From contig JBCCMQ010000001.1 of the NCBI GenBank assembly GCA_039026235.1, positions 310,001-374,000 on the forward strand: a stretch of DNA of 64,000 bases. The letters run 5' to 3'. Shown piece after piece: positions 1-8,782 of this stretch (position 1 is its first letter; the number at the start of each line of letters is the position of its first letter). The notes under the pieces were generated by a model. That model saw nothing but the letters and a program-made list of their open reading frames with translations, ran no database searches and was not told where the DNA came from. The position numbers and the translations under genes were made by a program. The stretch is from JBCCMQ01 sp039026235. GTDB taxonomy: Bacteria > Pseudomonadota > Alphaproteobacteria > Rhodobacterales > Rhodobacteraceae.

Positions 1-3
1 GAG

Positions 4-1806
4 ATGGAGTACTACGATCGCCAGAAGATCGACATCAGCAACCTGCGCGATTTCTACGAGGGCCTGTTGACGGCCGATGCGATGATCCATCGCGACGCGT
101 TCTTTGACAGCGTCACCAAATGGAAGCTCACGCTGCGCCAGATGATCCTATCCGAAAGCGGCCACCACACCGCGCGGAGCGCCTATCAATTATCGCTTAT
201 GGGCGTGCCGTTGGAAGAAATTCAGGCGATTTTTGATCCGGCTTATGTGGATGGTCTCGCGGATCCACGCCTGAAAGCGGCTTTCACCTATATCGACGTC
301 ATGGGGCGTTACCCCATCACTTCCTCGGCAGATATCCATGCGCTTTTACGCAGCAACTACACAGACCGGGCAATTGCGGAACTGATGCAGCTTGGCGCGA
401 TCAACCACGCTTCGGCCACCCATGACGCGGTTCTGCCCATTGTCACGGATCAGGAAACCGTGGATTGGGCAACTGACAACCTGGCGGCGGTTGGTTGGGA
501 CTTGGGCCACAACGCCCCGACGTCGCCCGAAGAACAGCGCGCCAACCCCTTCGTGGGTGATGCGCAAACCAGCTTCGTGGCTGAGATCGATGCCACTTGG
601 GTCCGTGATGACTTCGCAGCGCTCGACCCTATGCTGGAAACCGATTGGCTTAAGTTCATCACCGGCTACGAGGTGCCGATCGTGACCTTCGATGGGGACG
701 GCGACGGGATTGAAGAGCCCTATGATGCTTTCCCAAGTACTTTGCTGGCGTGGCAGGCCGAAGACGCACTGGCGGCCAACTTGCCGGATGATGGCACCCC
801 GCCCTTCGACGTGGCCGCATATGACTATGACTACTACACCGGTCCCATCGAGGTGGACGCGTCGGTTCCTTATAGCGACCGAAATATGTTCGATACCTTC
901 TGGGACCGGGGCGCTGCCTTCGGCAGTTTGGCGATGGACGAATACATCCTTCAGCGCGAACGCACGATGGATTATCCCGAGGTCTGGTCGCTGTTTTTTG
1001 TCTATCAGCTTGCTTCAGGCTGTGTGCATTGTCAGGCCCACGGCGCCTTTGGCATTTGGGACTACACCGAGGCCGACAACTTCCACGAAGAGATCCCGGA
1101 GGACGAAAAAGGCCCGCTGATCGCCTACATCCAGTCGCTGATGGATTTCGAACGTTCCGAATTCCTGCAGGATGACCCGGCCTTCAAAGCCGCGCTGCGC
1201 TTTGCCAGGGATGCTGGGCGCTTGCCGTCACGCGTCACGGCGGCCCATATCGAAGACTTGCGCCGGCATTATTCCGATCGTCAGATACAAGAGATTCTGG
1301 CGGTACCGGTCGTGACCGCGTGGCTGTCGGGTTCCATGCAGTCCGTCGCGGTCGTCACCGATCAGTTGAGCATGGCCTGGGCGCTGGAGAACCTGGGACC
1401 CCTTGGCTGGAAGCCTGGTGTCCACCTGGGACTGCCCAGCGAGCAACGACCAAATCATATGAGCCAGCTCTACGATTTGCTGATTTACGAGGCCAATATC
1501 GGCAAGGTCCCGGATGCCGCGACCGAATGGAATGGGACCTTCACGCCACCCGCCATCGATGCGGACAAGGACGGTGTTGAGGATGCTTTTGACGGCTTCC
1601 CCAACGATCCGACCCGCTGGGCGGACACCGATCTAGACGGTATCGAGGACGCCATGGACGACGACATAGATGGTGATGGCCTTGCCAATACGGTCGAACT
1701 GGGTCTGGGTATCTTCCCTTACAAGGCGGATTCAGACGGCGACGGTATCGATGACCCGAGCGAGCTTGAAGCCGGAACGAACCCGTTGGATCCTAGGGAT
1801 CTTTGA
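4..1806 (+). CDS. AhpD/carboxymuconolactone decarboxylase-like protein with C-terminal Ca-binding (TSP3-type) repeats, probably 5'-partial
   Basis: The 600-residue reading frame is still open at base 1, so the real start may lie upstream; no signal peptide is visible at the ATG used. It contains two related modules (about residues 40-190 and 310-500). The second has the AhpD-type C340-V-H-C343 motif followed by H347, while the first has S-E-S-G-H-H in the equivalent place and so lacks the redox cysteines. Acidic D-x-D-x-D-G loops occur near residue 230 and fill the last 80 residues, as in thrombospondin type 3 calcium repeats. Such repeats usually occur in exported proteins, which fits a missing N-terminus. 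The enzymatic role is unknown. It ends 211 bp before the next gene and is not clearly linked to the phosphonate genes. Confidence 0.7.
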   Translation: MEYYDRQKIDISNLRDFYEGLLTADAMIHRDAFFDSVTKWKLTLRQMILSESGHHTARSAYQLSLMGVPLEEIQAIFDPAYVDGLADPRLKAAFTYIDVMGRYPITSSADIHALLRSNYTDRAIAELMQLGAINHASATHDAVLPIVTDQETVDWATDNLAAVGWDLGHNAPTSPEEQRANPFVGDAQTSFVAEIDATWVRDDFAALDPMLETDWLKFITGYEVPIVTFDGDGDGIEEPYDAFPSTLLAWQAEDALAANLPDDGTPPFDVAAYDYDYYTGPIEVDASVPYSDRNMFDTFWDRGAAFGSLAMDEYILQRERTMDYPEVWSLFFVYQLASGCVHCQAHGAFGIWDYTEADNFHEEIPEDEKGPLIAYIQSLMDFERSEFLQDDPAFKAALRFARDAGRLPSRVTAAHIEDLRRHYSDRQIQEILAVPVVTAWLSGSMQSVAVVTDQLSMAWALENLGPLGWKPGVHLGLPSEQRPNHMSQLYDLLIYEANIGKVPDAATEWNGTFTPPAIDADKDGVEDAFDGFPNDPTRWADTDLDGIEDAMDDDIDGDGLANTVELGLGIFPYKADSDGDGIDDPSELEAGTNPLDPRDL

Positions 1807-2017
1807 TAATCTCGTTACACGGCGGAGGAAAACGGCAATTTGGGTAATCCTGCCTGCTGAGCTTTGCCGACAGTCTTCAAACCGGGCGGCGAACAGAATG
1901 CAGGCGGCCATTACGTTTTATGCCTGACACCTTTCCAGTGATCTTGGCGCGGATGGTCTCCTGTCCAGAAATTAGGTTGAAAACTGACCCTTACCTCTGC
2001 GAGGCTACTGCACGAAC

Positions 2018-2548
2018 ATGCTTGACCGTCTCTTCAGTAACTGGGCTTACGCCACGCCGCCGATCGCAGTTTTGTTGATCGGGCTCTACCCGTTTATCGG
2101 CTCGGCAATCGCCTTTCCGCTTTTCCTGTCGCTGCCAGCCTATATGGTCCACCAGTTCGAAGAGCATGACGACAACCGTTTTGCCCTGTTTCTGAATGCC
2201 ATGATGGGCGCGGACAAAAAGGGCCTCACCGCCGGGAACGTCTGGGTCATCAACGTGATTTTCGTCTGGTTCCTGTTGCTGGGCGTTTTCTACCTCGCCT
2301 CACTGAATTTGGCGTGGGCTGTCATGGCGGCCTATCTGCTGGCGATCAATGGAGCTTTGCACGTGGTTTGGGCGCTGATGTTCAGAAAGTACAATCCGGG
2401 TCTCGTCACTTCGATCCTTCTGTTTTTCCCGATTTCTGTCTGGATCTTTAGCGCCATTCCGGCGCCAGTTTTGATTCATGTTGTATCGGCCATCCTCATG
2501 GTGGTTCTTCACGCCGCAATCATGATTACCGCAAGACGGCCTGCATAA
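2018..2548 (+). CDS. HXXEE domain-containing membrane protein
   Basis: A 176-residue protein with about five hydrophobic segments. The motif H-Q-F-E-E-H-D-D near residue 46 matches the HXXEE signature that names a family of small membrane proteins of unknown function. The 211 bp upstream hold no gene and no recognised regulatory site. The gene converges on phnF with about 100 bp between the stop codons, and a small hairpin lies in that gap. No link to phosphonate metabolism can be shown. Confidence 0.7.
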   Translation: MLDRLFSNWAYATPPIAVLLIGLYPFIGSAIAFPLFLSLPAYMVHQFEEHDDNRFALFLNAMMGADKKGLTAGNVWVINVIFVWFLLLGVFYLASLNLAWAVMAAYLLAINGALHVVWALMFRKYNPGLVTSILLFFPISVWIFSAIPAPVLIHVVSAILMVVLHAAIMITARRPA

Positions 2549-2581
2549 GACCTAAAGCACTCATCTGAGCTTGCGCTGGGC

Positions 2582-2601
2582 TCCGACAGACGGTGGTCGG
2601 A
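2582..2601. terminator. possible bidirectional hairpin between HXXEE gene and phnF
   Basis: TCCGAC and GTCGGA form a 6-bp stem with an 8-base loop between two convergent genes. There is no clear T-run, so a terminator role is only suggested by position. Confidence 0.3.
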
Positions 2602-2645
2602 CAAGGTCGAGCGTTCGTTGCAGTCGACCCCGATAAACACGGAAT

Positions 2646-3401
2646 CTAGGTGTCGAGGGTCAGGGTGATGCGGTCCCCGACGAACCACGTGCGGCCGTAT
2701 TCCACGGGCAGACCCATAGTGTCGACGTTTACGCCGCTTGAGCGCAGCAGCGGATCACCTTCCTGAACCTGAAGGTGCAACGCTTGGGTTGTCGTGGCCC
2801 GGACTGCGGTGAGCCGGGTCGAGGCGCGCGTATAATCGGTAATGCCGCGCTTTTGTAGCGCCAAGGTGACGCTGTTGGTGTGCTGCAGGATCAGCCCAAT
2901 CCCCGCCAGACGCGCCAAGGGAAAAAGGCTTTCAAAGATTGCTACGGGCTGCCCATCGGCCAGGGACAGCCCGTGGTACGCGCAGATCGGTGCGCCCGTC
3001 TTGATCTCTAGTGCCCGAGCCTCTCCTTGGGTCGCGGCGCGTTCTACGATGTGCAAGGCGCGTTTTTCCGGCTGGCGCCCCGCAGCGATCAGGTTTTCAT
3101 GAAAGCGGACCCGTTTGCCAATCGGGTAGTCGGCGGGAACAGCGGCCACAAAGGCGCCCGAGCCGCGCCGGGTGCGCACCAGCCCTTCGGTCACCAGTTG
3201 GGACAACCCGTGCCGCACAGTATGCCGGTTCACGCCAAAGCGTTCCGCCATGGCAGCCTCGGTCGGCAGTTTGTCTCCGGGCCGATAGCGGCCTTCGAAA
3301 AGGTCGCTCCTGAGGGCCGAGGCGATGGCACTCCAGATGGGCGTCTTTCGGGAACCGCTACCCAATTTTGCCCAAACCCCCTGTATTCCCAAAGTAACCA
3401 T
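2646..3401 (-). CDS. phnF: GntR/HutC-family regulator of phosphonate metabolism, PhnF
   Basis: A 251-residue GntR-type repressor: a winged helix-turn-helix in the first 90 residues (LPTEAAMAERFGVNRHTVRH), then a UTRA/HutC ligand-binding domain ending in PVEYGRTWFVGDRI. The start chosen (MVTLGIQG) gives the family length; a longer frame upstream would overlap the divergent phnG promoter and has no similarity to the family. It is transcribed divergently from phnG with 44 bp between the starts, which is the usual place for a PhnF operator. Its effector is not visible from the sequence. Confidence 0.88.
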   Translation of the reverse strand: MVTLGIQGVWAKLGSGSRKTPIWSAIASALRSDLFEGRYRPGDKLPTEAAMAERFGVNRHTVRHGLSQLVTEGLVRTRRGSGAFVAAVPADYPIGKRVRFHENLIAAGRQPEKRALHIVERAATQGEARALEIKTGAPICAYHGLSLADGQPVAIFESLFPLARLAGIGLILQHTNSVTLALQKRGITDYTRASTRLTAVRATTTQALHLQVQEGDPLLRSSGVNVDTMGLPVEYGRTWFVGDRITLTLDT

Positions 3402-3410
3402 GCTAAGATA

Positions 3411-3427
3411 TGTATAGTTGTATAGTA
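3411..3427. promoter_or_regulatory. phnF/phnG intergenic direct repeat, candidate PhnF operator
   Basis: The 44-bp gap between the divergent phnF and phnG starts contains two copies of GTATAGT (3412-3418 and 3420-3426) spaced 8 bp apart, in a very A+T-rich tract. The position suits an operator controlling both genes. Binding by PhnF is inferred. Confidence 0.4.
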
Positions 3428-3445
3428 ATCTGAACAGTTGTCGAG

Positions 3446-3901
3446 ATGAATGACACTTTCGATCAGCAAGCGCTGCGAAAAGCCTGGATGAGCCTGATGG
3501 CGAAAGCGCCGGAAGGGCGTGTGGCAGAGCGGCTGGATGCCACGGTGGCACGTCCGGAATACACCCTGCTGCGTCCGCCCGAGATCGGCAGCTCCATGGT
3601 CCGCGCACGGGCAGGGGGCACGGGCGCACAGTTTAATCTCGGTGAAATGACGATCACGCGGTGCGCGGTCAAACTGCATTCGGGTGAAGTGGGGCATGCC
3701 TATGTTCAGGGGCGGCGCAAGGCTGATGCGGAGGCGGCGGCGCTGGTCGATGCGATGATGCAGACCGCGGCGGCCGGGGCGTTGCGTGCCGGTGTACTGG
3801 ACCCACTGCTATCCGAAGCGGAAATCCGGAAATCAGCGCGCGCAGCCAAGGCGGCCGCGACGAAGGTCGATTTTTTCACGATGATGCGGGGTGAGGATTG
3901 A
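3446..3901 (+). CDS. phnG: C-P lyase complex subunit PhnG
   Basis: A 151-residue protein with the PhnG pattern, including RPPEIGSSMVRARAGGTG and GHAYVQGRRKADAEAAALVDA. PhnG is a structural subunit of the PhnGHIJ core that forms alpha-D-ribose 1-methylphosphonate 5-triphosphate and cleaves its C-P bond. It is the first gene of the operon, and its stop codon overlaps the phnH start as TGATG. Confidence 0.92.
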   Translation: MNDTFDQQALRKAWMSLMAKAPEGRVAERLDATVARPEYTLLRPPEIGSSMVRARAGGTGAQFNLGEMTITRCAVKLHSGEVGHAYVQGRRKADAEAAALVDAMMQTAAAGALRAGVLDPLLSEAEIRKSARAAKAAATKVDFFTMMRGED

Positions 3902-4473
3902 TGGGGGCAAAAACCCTTGCGGGCGGTTTCGGCAGCGCCGCCGTTGATGCCGCGTATTCATTTCGTGGCATCATGGCAGCCATGGCGCGTCCTGGCACGA
4001 TACAGAGGATTCTTGCGCCAGACGTCCCCGCGCCCTTGTCGCCAGCGGCCGCAGCCGTTCTGTTGACGCTTAGCGACACGGATACGCCGGTTTATCTGGC
4101 AGGAGAGACGGATTGCGCGGACGTGCGGGCGTGGCTGGCATTTCATTCCGGGGCACCTTTGACCGGGCCGTCAGAGGCAACGTTCGCAGTTGGCACATGG
4201 GACGCTCTGTCGCCCGTGACGAGCTACCATGTGGGAACGGCCGAGTACCCAGATCGGTCGGCGACGCTCGTCGTGGAATGCGCGGAACTGAACGCGTCTG
4301 GCCCCGTGCTGACCGGCCCGGGCATCAAGAAAGAAAGCCGATTGTCCTTGCCCGAGATACAGGCATTCAAGATGAACCGTGCCCTATATCCTCTTGGTAT
4401 TGATTTCATTTTTACTTGCGGCACCACATGCGCCGCGCTGCCCCGATCAACGGAGGTGTCCGAATGTATGTAG
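3901..4473 (+). CDS. phnH: C-P lyase complex subunit PhnH
   Basis: A 190-residue subunit of the PhnGHIJ core. The N-terminal AYSFRGIMAAMARPGTIQRI is the typical opening of PhnH, and LSLPEIQAFKMNRALYPLGI matches its conserved C-terminal part. The ATG at 3901 is preferred over a TTG at 3898 because it sits behind GGTGAGG and overlaps the phnG stop by one base. The 3' end overlaps phnI by 10 bp. Confidence 0.92.
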   Translation: MGAKTLAGGFGSAAVDAAYSFRGIMAAMARPGTIQRILAPDVPAPLSPAAAAVLLTLSDTDTPVYLAGETDCADVRAWLAFHSGAPLTGPSEATFAVGTWDALSPVTSYHVGTAEYPDRSATLVVECAELNASGPVLTGPGIKKESRLSLPEIQAFKMNRALYPLGIDFIFTCGTTCAALPRSTEVSECM

Positions 4474-5552
4474 CAGTCAAAGGCGGCGAGCAGGCGATCC
4501 AAAACGCGCATGCCTGGTTGGCCGAAGAACGGCGGGGTGATACCGATGTAGCCGAACTTAGTACCGCGCAGATCCGCGAACAGCTGAAGCTCGCCGTGGA
4601 TCGCGTGATGGCCGAAGGTTCGCTTTATGATCCTGATCTGGCGGCCCTTGCCATAAAGCAGTCTCGTGGTGATCTGATCGAAGCGATCTTCCTGATCCGC
4701 GCCTACCGCACGACGCTACCGCGCTTTGGCGCCTCCGATCCTGTCGACACCGGTGCAATGGCCTGCGACCGTCGTATCTCGGCGACATTCAAGGACTTGC
4801 CCGGTGGGCAGATACTGGGACCAACATTCGATTACACGCACCGCCTGCTTGACTTTAAGTTAGCCGCCGAGGGTGAAGTTCCAGATGCGCCCACACGCAC
4901 AGCCAAAGGCGGCGACGTGCCCCATGTGACCGATTTTCTGAACCGCGAGGGGTTGATCGAAGAGGCCCCGCAAGACGACACACCGCCAGCGGACCTGACC
5001 CGCGAGCCGCTTGAGACGCCCGCTGACCGGGCGCTTCGACTTCAGGCACTGACACGCTCGGACGAGGGCTTTGCCCTTGGTCTCGCTTACTCCACCCAAC
5101 GCGGCTACGCCCGCAACCACGCCTTTGTTGGAGAACTGCGAATAGGTACGGTACCGGTGGAAATGGACATTCCAGAGTTGGGCTTCGCTGTCGAAATTGG
5201 CGAAGTCACGCTGACTGAGTGCGAAACGGTCAACCAGTTCAAAGGCTCAAAGACGGAACCACCTCAGTTCACGCGCGGTTATGGTCTGGTTTTCGGCCAA
5301 AGCGAGCGCAAGGCCATTTCCATGGCCCTGGTGGACCGCGCTCTGAGATGGGAAGAGTTGGGAGAAGACAACGTCGGTGCGCCTGCGCAGGATACGGAGT
5401 TCGTCCTCTACCACGCCGACAACATCCAAGCGACCGGTTTCCTCGAACATATCAAGCTGCCCCACTACGTGGACTTCCAGTCAGAGTTAGAGCTGGTGCG
5501 TAAACTGCGGCGCGAAGTCGAAGCGCAACAAATGAAGACAGCGGCAGAATAA
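4464..5552 (+). CDS. phnI: C-P lyase complex subunit PhnI
   Basis: A 362-residue protein starting MYVAVKGGEQAIQNAHAWLA, the standard N-terminus of PhnI, behind CGGAGGTG. In E. coli PhnI acts with PhnG, PhnH and PhnL to attach the phosphonate to the ribose of a nucleoside triphosphate. Full length, no frame problem. The next phn gene (phnJ) starts only after a gap of about 360 bp, unusual for this otherwise overlapping operon; the gap holds an antisense ORF. Confidence 0.92.
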   Translation: MYVAVKGGEQAIQNAHAWLAEERRGDTDVAELSTAQIREQLKLAVDRVMAEGSLYDPDLAALAIKQSRGDLIEAIFLIRAYRTTLPRFGASDPVDTGAMACDRRISATFKDLPGGQILGPTFDYTHRLLDFKLAAEGEVPDAPTRTAKGGDVPHVTDFLNREGLIEEAPQDDTPPADLTREPLETPADRALRLQALTRSDEGFALGLAYSTQRGYARNHAFVGELRIGTVPVEMDIPELGFAVEIGEVTLTECETVNQFKGSKTEPPQFTRGYGLVFGQSERKAISMALVDRALRWEELGEDNVGAPAQDTEFVLYHADNIQATGFLEHIKLPHYVDFQSELELVRKLRREVEAQQMKTAAE

Positions 5553-5559
5553 AGTGCCC

Positions 5560-5892
5560 TTAGTCTCCACCCCCTCCACCATCGGCGTCTCCATCGGCAT
5601 CGGCATTGGCAGCGTCCCAATCCTCACGCGGGTCCTTGCGGGAACATTTCTCAGAGCCGTCAAATGCGATCCACACGTATTCTGTGCCGCTTTCTCGTTG
5701 ATGAATACGCAAGCTGTTGCGGCGCTTGAGCTCTCGGTATCCCTGCCAGGACGCGAACAAGCCAAGGCATATAAAGATCGAAGAGATAAAGCGTACCGCC
5801 CGGGCGTCTCCGACAACACTGTCCAGAAAAGTGCCTGCAAACATCAGCGTCGATCCTGCGGTGAACAAAATACCAACGGCCAGTTTACGCAC
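5560..5892 (-). CDS. small two-TM hypothetical protein, antisense inside the phn operon
   Basis: A 110-residue frame on the opposite strand that fills the phnI-phnJ gap. From the GTG at 5892 it encodes a hydrophobic segment (about residues 4-23), a short loop, a second hydrophobic segment (about 33-48), a basic stretch and a D/G-rich tail. The membrane pattern looks more protein-like than the competing plus-strand frame. No good ribosome binding site is seen, an earlier ATG start is possible, and no family was recognised. It would have to be transcribed against phnGHIJ. Confidence 0.4.
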   Translation of the reverse strand: MRKLAVGILFTAGSTLMFAGTFLDSVVGDARAVRFISSIFICLGLFASWQGYRELKRRNSLRIHQRESGTEYVWIAFDGSEKCSRKDPREDWDAANADADGDADGGGGGD

Positions 5893-5915
5893 GCACAGTT
5901 CTTTCGGAGATGACG

Positions 5916-6785
5916 GTGTCTGATTACAACTTCGCATATCTCGACGAACAGACAAAGCGCATGATCCGCCGAGCCATCCTGAAGGGCCTTGCAATTCCAG
6001 GCTACCAGGTGCCTTTCGCCAGCCGCGAGATGCCCATGCCCTATGGTTGGGGGACCGGAGGCGTGCAGGTTTCGGCTGCCGTTCTGACGCCCGAAGACAC
6101 CTTCAAGGTGATCGACCAAGGGGCCGACGACACGACCAATGCGGTCTCGATCCGCACGTTCTTTCAACGCACTGCGGGTGTGGCGACCACCACCTCGACA
6201 TCAGAGGCCAGCGTCATCCAGACACGCCACCGCATCCCCGAAGAGCCGCTGACCGAGGATCAGATCCTTGTCTACCAGGTGCCGATCCCCGAGCCTCTGC
6301 GCTTTCTGGAACCGCGCGAGAGCGAAACCCGCAAGATGCACAGCCTGGAGGAATACGGGCTGATGCATGTGAAGCTTTACGAAGACATCAGCCGCCACGG
6401 TCATATCGCGACCTCCTACGCTTATCCAGTCAAGGTCGAAGGGCGCTACGTGATGGATCCGTCGCCGATCCCGAAGTTCGACAACCCGAAACTGGGCGAC
6501 ATGGCCGCGATCCAGCTTTTTGGCGCAGGGCGCGAGCAGCGTATCTATGCTCTTCCACCCTACACGCAGGTTGTAAGCCTCGATTTCGAAGACCACCCGT
6601 TCGAGGCCAGCAAGGCGGATCACCCTTGCGGGCTTTGCGGCGCCACGGACAGTTACCTGGATGAAGTCATTGTCGATGATGACGGCGGAAGGCTGTTTTG
6701 CTGCTCGGACACCGACTACTGCACAGACCGCCGCGAAAACGGACATCAAGGCCCTTCGTTCCCCGGCAGCGAGGTGTTGGCATGA
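5916..6785 (+). CDS. phnJ: carbon-phosphorus lyase core subunit PhnJ (radical SAM)
   Basis: About 289 residues. PhnJ is the radical-SAM subunit that breaks the C-P bond of ribose-1-methylphosphonate 5-phosphate. Visible are the N-terminal YNFAYLDEQTKRMIRRAILK and the C-terminal C-G-L-C-G-A-T-D-S-Y-L-D-E near residue 238, followed by L-F-C-C-S-D-T-D-Y-C; these cysteines bind the 4Fe-4S cluster and include the catalytic one. The GTG at 5916 has GGAG six bases upstream, while the ATG at 5910 lies directly against the same GGAG, so GTG is the better start. The 3' end overlaps phnK as ATGA. Confidence 0.94.
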   Translation: MSDYNFAYLDEQTKRMIRRAILKGLAIPGYQVPFASREMPMPYGWGTGGVQVSAAVLTPEDTFKVIDQGADDTTNAVSIRTFFQRTAGVATTTSTSEASVIQTRHRIPEEPLTEDQILVYQVPIPEPLRFLEPRESETRKMHSLEEYGLMHVKLYEDISRHGHIATSYAYPVKVEGRYVMDPSPIPKFDNPKLGDMAAIQLFGAGREQRIYALPPYTQVVSLDFEDHPFEASKADHPCGLCGATDSYLDEVIVDDDGGRLFCCSDTDYCTDRRENGHQGPSFPGSEVLA

Positions 6786-7552
6786 GGCCGCTTCTGTCCG
6801 TCCGAACCGTCTCCAAACGCTACGGCGCGCATGTTGGATGCACGGATGTATCCTTTGATCTCTATCCCGGCGAGGTCATGGGCATTGTGGGTGAGAGCGG
6901 GTCGGGCAAGTCTACGCTTCTCAACTGCATGGCCGGCCATCTTGCGCCAGATGCAGGCGAAGTCGTTTTTGACACCCGCGCCGATGGGCCCAAAGACACC
7001 GTTACCATGTTAGAGCCGGAACGGCGCATGCTTGGACGCACGGATTGGGCTTTTGTCCACCAACACCCCCGTGACGGGCTGCGCATGGGCGTCTCTGCCG
7101 GGGGAAATGTGGGCGAGCGGCTGATGGCCGTCGGCGCGCGCCATTATGGCGACATTCGCGGGAATGCCACAGACTGGCTGGAGCGGGTCGAGATCGACGC
7201 CGCCCGCGTCGATGACCGCCCCACGACCTTTTCCGGTGGCATGCAGCAGCGCCTGCAAATCGCCCGCAACCTGGTCACAGGGCCACGGCTGGTGTTCATG
7301 GATGAGCCCACCGGGGGTCTGGACGTCAGCGTTCAGGCCCGGCTTCTGGATCTTCTGCGTGGGCTTGTGCGCGACATGGGTCTGTCCGCGATAATCGTCA
7401 CCCATGATCTTGCCGTGGTCCGCCTGCTGGCTGACCGGCTGATGGTGATGAAATCGGGACGGGTGGTTGAGGCGGGGCTGACCGATCAGGTCCTGGACGA
7501 CCCCCAGCACCCCTACAGCCAGCTTCTTGTCAGTTCCGTCCTGCAGGTATGA
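6782..7552 (+). CDS. phnK: phosphonate C-P lyase system ATP-binding protein PhnK
   Basis: A 256-residue ABC-type ATPase that docks on the C-P lyase core. Walker A is GESGSGKST, the signature is FSGGMQQRLQIARNL, and Walker B is LVFMDEPTGGLDVS. The start MRPLLSVRTVSKRYG overlaps the phnJ stop by four bases, indicating translational coupling. It resembles dipeptide-transporter ATPases, as PhnK does generally, but context fixes the identity. Confidence 0.92.
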   Translation: MRPLLSVRTVSKRYGAHVGCTDVSFDLYPGEVMGIVGESGSGKSTLLNCMAGHLAPDAGEVVFDTRADGPKDTVTMLEPERRMLGRTDWAFVHQHPRDGLRMGVSAGGNVGERLMAVGARHYGDIRGNATDWLERVEIDAARVDDRPTTFSGGMQQRLQIARNLVTGPRLVFMDEPTGGLDVSVQARLLDLLRGLVRDMGLSAIIVTHDLAVVRLLADRLMVMKSGRVVEAGLTDQVLDDPQHPYSQLLVSSVLQV

Positions 7553-7555
7553 GCG

Positions 7556-8239
7556 ATGATTAGTCTCACAGGCGTGTCCAAATCCTTCACTCTGCACAAT
7601 CAGGGCGGCGCAGTCATCGATGTGCTTTCCGGCGTCTCGTTTTCGGTTGCAGAGGGCGAATGCGTGGCGCTGACAGGCGCCTCGGGCGCGGGCAAGTCCA
7701 CGCTGATGCGGATGGTCTACGGGAACTACCTGACGGCGTCGGGTGAGATCTGGGTTGGAGATCTGGAACTTGCGCGCGCCGAACCGCGCGAGGTTATCCA
7801 GCTTCGCCGGGAAACGTTGGGCTATGTAAGCCAGTTCCTGCGCGTGGTTCCGCGGGTTCCGACCATAGACGTGGTTGCAGAACCGCTTCGTGCCGTCGGT
7901 GTTGCGCCCGAGGTGGCTGAGACGCGTGCCCAAGAGCTTCTTCGCCAACTCAACATTCCAGAGGGCCTCTGGACCCTGTCACCCACGACGTTTTCCGGGG
8001 GTGAACAGCAAAGGGTGAATATCGCGCGCAGCTTCGCCTTTGACTACCCCGCCATGCTCTTGGACGAACCCACCGCCAGCTTGGATGCCGCGAACCGCGA
8101 AATCGTGCTGTCATTGATCGAACAGGCCAAGGCAAGGGGCGCGGCGATCATCGGAATTTTCCACGACGAGGCGGCCCGGAAACGCATCTGTGACCGGGAA
8201 GTCGACGTAAGCCGCTTTAGCCCAGGGATGGCGGCATGA
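7556..8239 (+). CDS. phnL: phosphonate C-P lyase system protein PhnL
   Basis: A 227-residue ABC-type ATPase with Walker A GASGAGKST, signature FSGGEQQRVNIARSF and Walker B AMLLDEPTASLD. PhnL is required together with PhnGHI for making the ribose-phosphonate intermediate. It starts three bases after the phnK stop and its own stop overlaps the phnN start as ATGA. Confidence 0.92.
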   Translation: MISLTGVSKSFTLHNQGGAVIDVLSGVSFSVAEGECVALTGASGAGKSTLMRMVYGNYLTASGEIWVGDLELARAEPREVIQLRRETLGYVSQFLRVVPRVPTIDVVAEPLRAVGVAPEVAETRAQELLRQLNIPEGLWTLSPTTFSGGEQQRVNIARSFAFDYPAMLLDEPTASLDAANREIVLSLIEQAKARGAAIIGIFHDEAARKRICDREVDVSRFSPGMAA

Positions 8240-8782
8240 CCCAGGGTCGCCTGATCGCCGTTGTGGGCCCGTCGGGCGTCGGCAAGGACAGTGTTATGGC
8301 AGGTATCAAGGCCGCCGTGCCAGAGCTGCACCTTGTGCGGAGGGGTAATCACCCGTAGGTTTGATCTGGGCGGCGAAGATTTTCATCCGGTCAGTGACAA
8401 AGAGTTCCAGGCAATGGTTCGTGATGGCGCCTTTGCGGTTCACTGGCAGGCCCACGGTCTGAGTTACGGCATTCCGGTCTCGGTCAAGGACCCGCTTCTT
8501 CGCGGTGTTGACTGCCTTGCCAATTTCTCACGTTCTGCCTTGTCGGCAGGAGCAGATGCTTTCAAACATTTACTCGTCCTGAATATCACCGCCCGTCGCG
8601 AGACGCTTGCTCAACGGCTGGCCAACAGGGGACGGGAAAGGCCGGAAGACATCGACAGGCGGCTGGCCCAGGCGGACAAACCGATTCCTGCAAGACTGCA
8701 AACCATCACGATAACCAACGACGGACCCCTTGATCAGACCGTTGCCTGCGCGCTGGCGGCTGTCCAACCGGTGAAGGTGTAG
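8236..8782 (+). pseudogene. phnN: ribose 1,5-bisphosphokinase PhnN, frameshifted
   Basis: The frame opened by the ATG at 8236 (MTQGRLIAVVGPSGVGKDSV, with the P-loop GPSGVGKDS) stops after 40 codons at 8356-8358. The rest of PhnN (VITRRFDLGGEDFHPVSD, then FAVHWQAHGLSYGIPVSV, to 8782) continues in the +1 frame. The two halves join without loss if one G is removed from GGGG at 8342-8345, giving L-V-R-R-V-I-T-R, the usual PhnN sequence. PhnN makes PRPP from ribose 1,5-bisphosphate. The gene is therefore recently broken, read by slippage, or affected by a base-calling error; the rest of the second half is well preserved. Confidence 0.85.
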
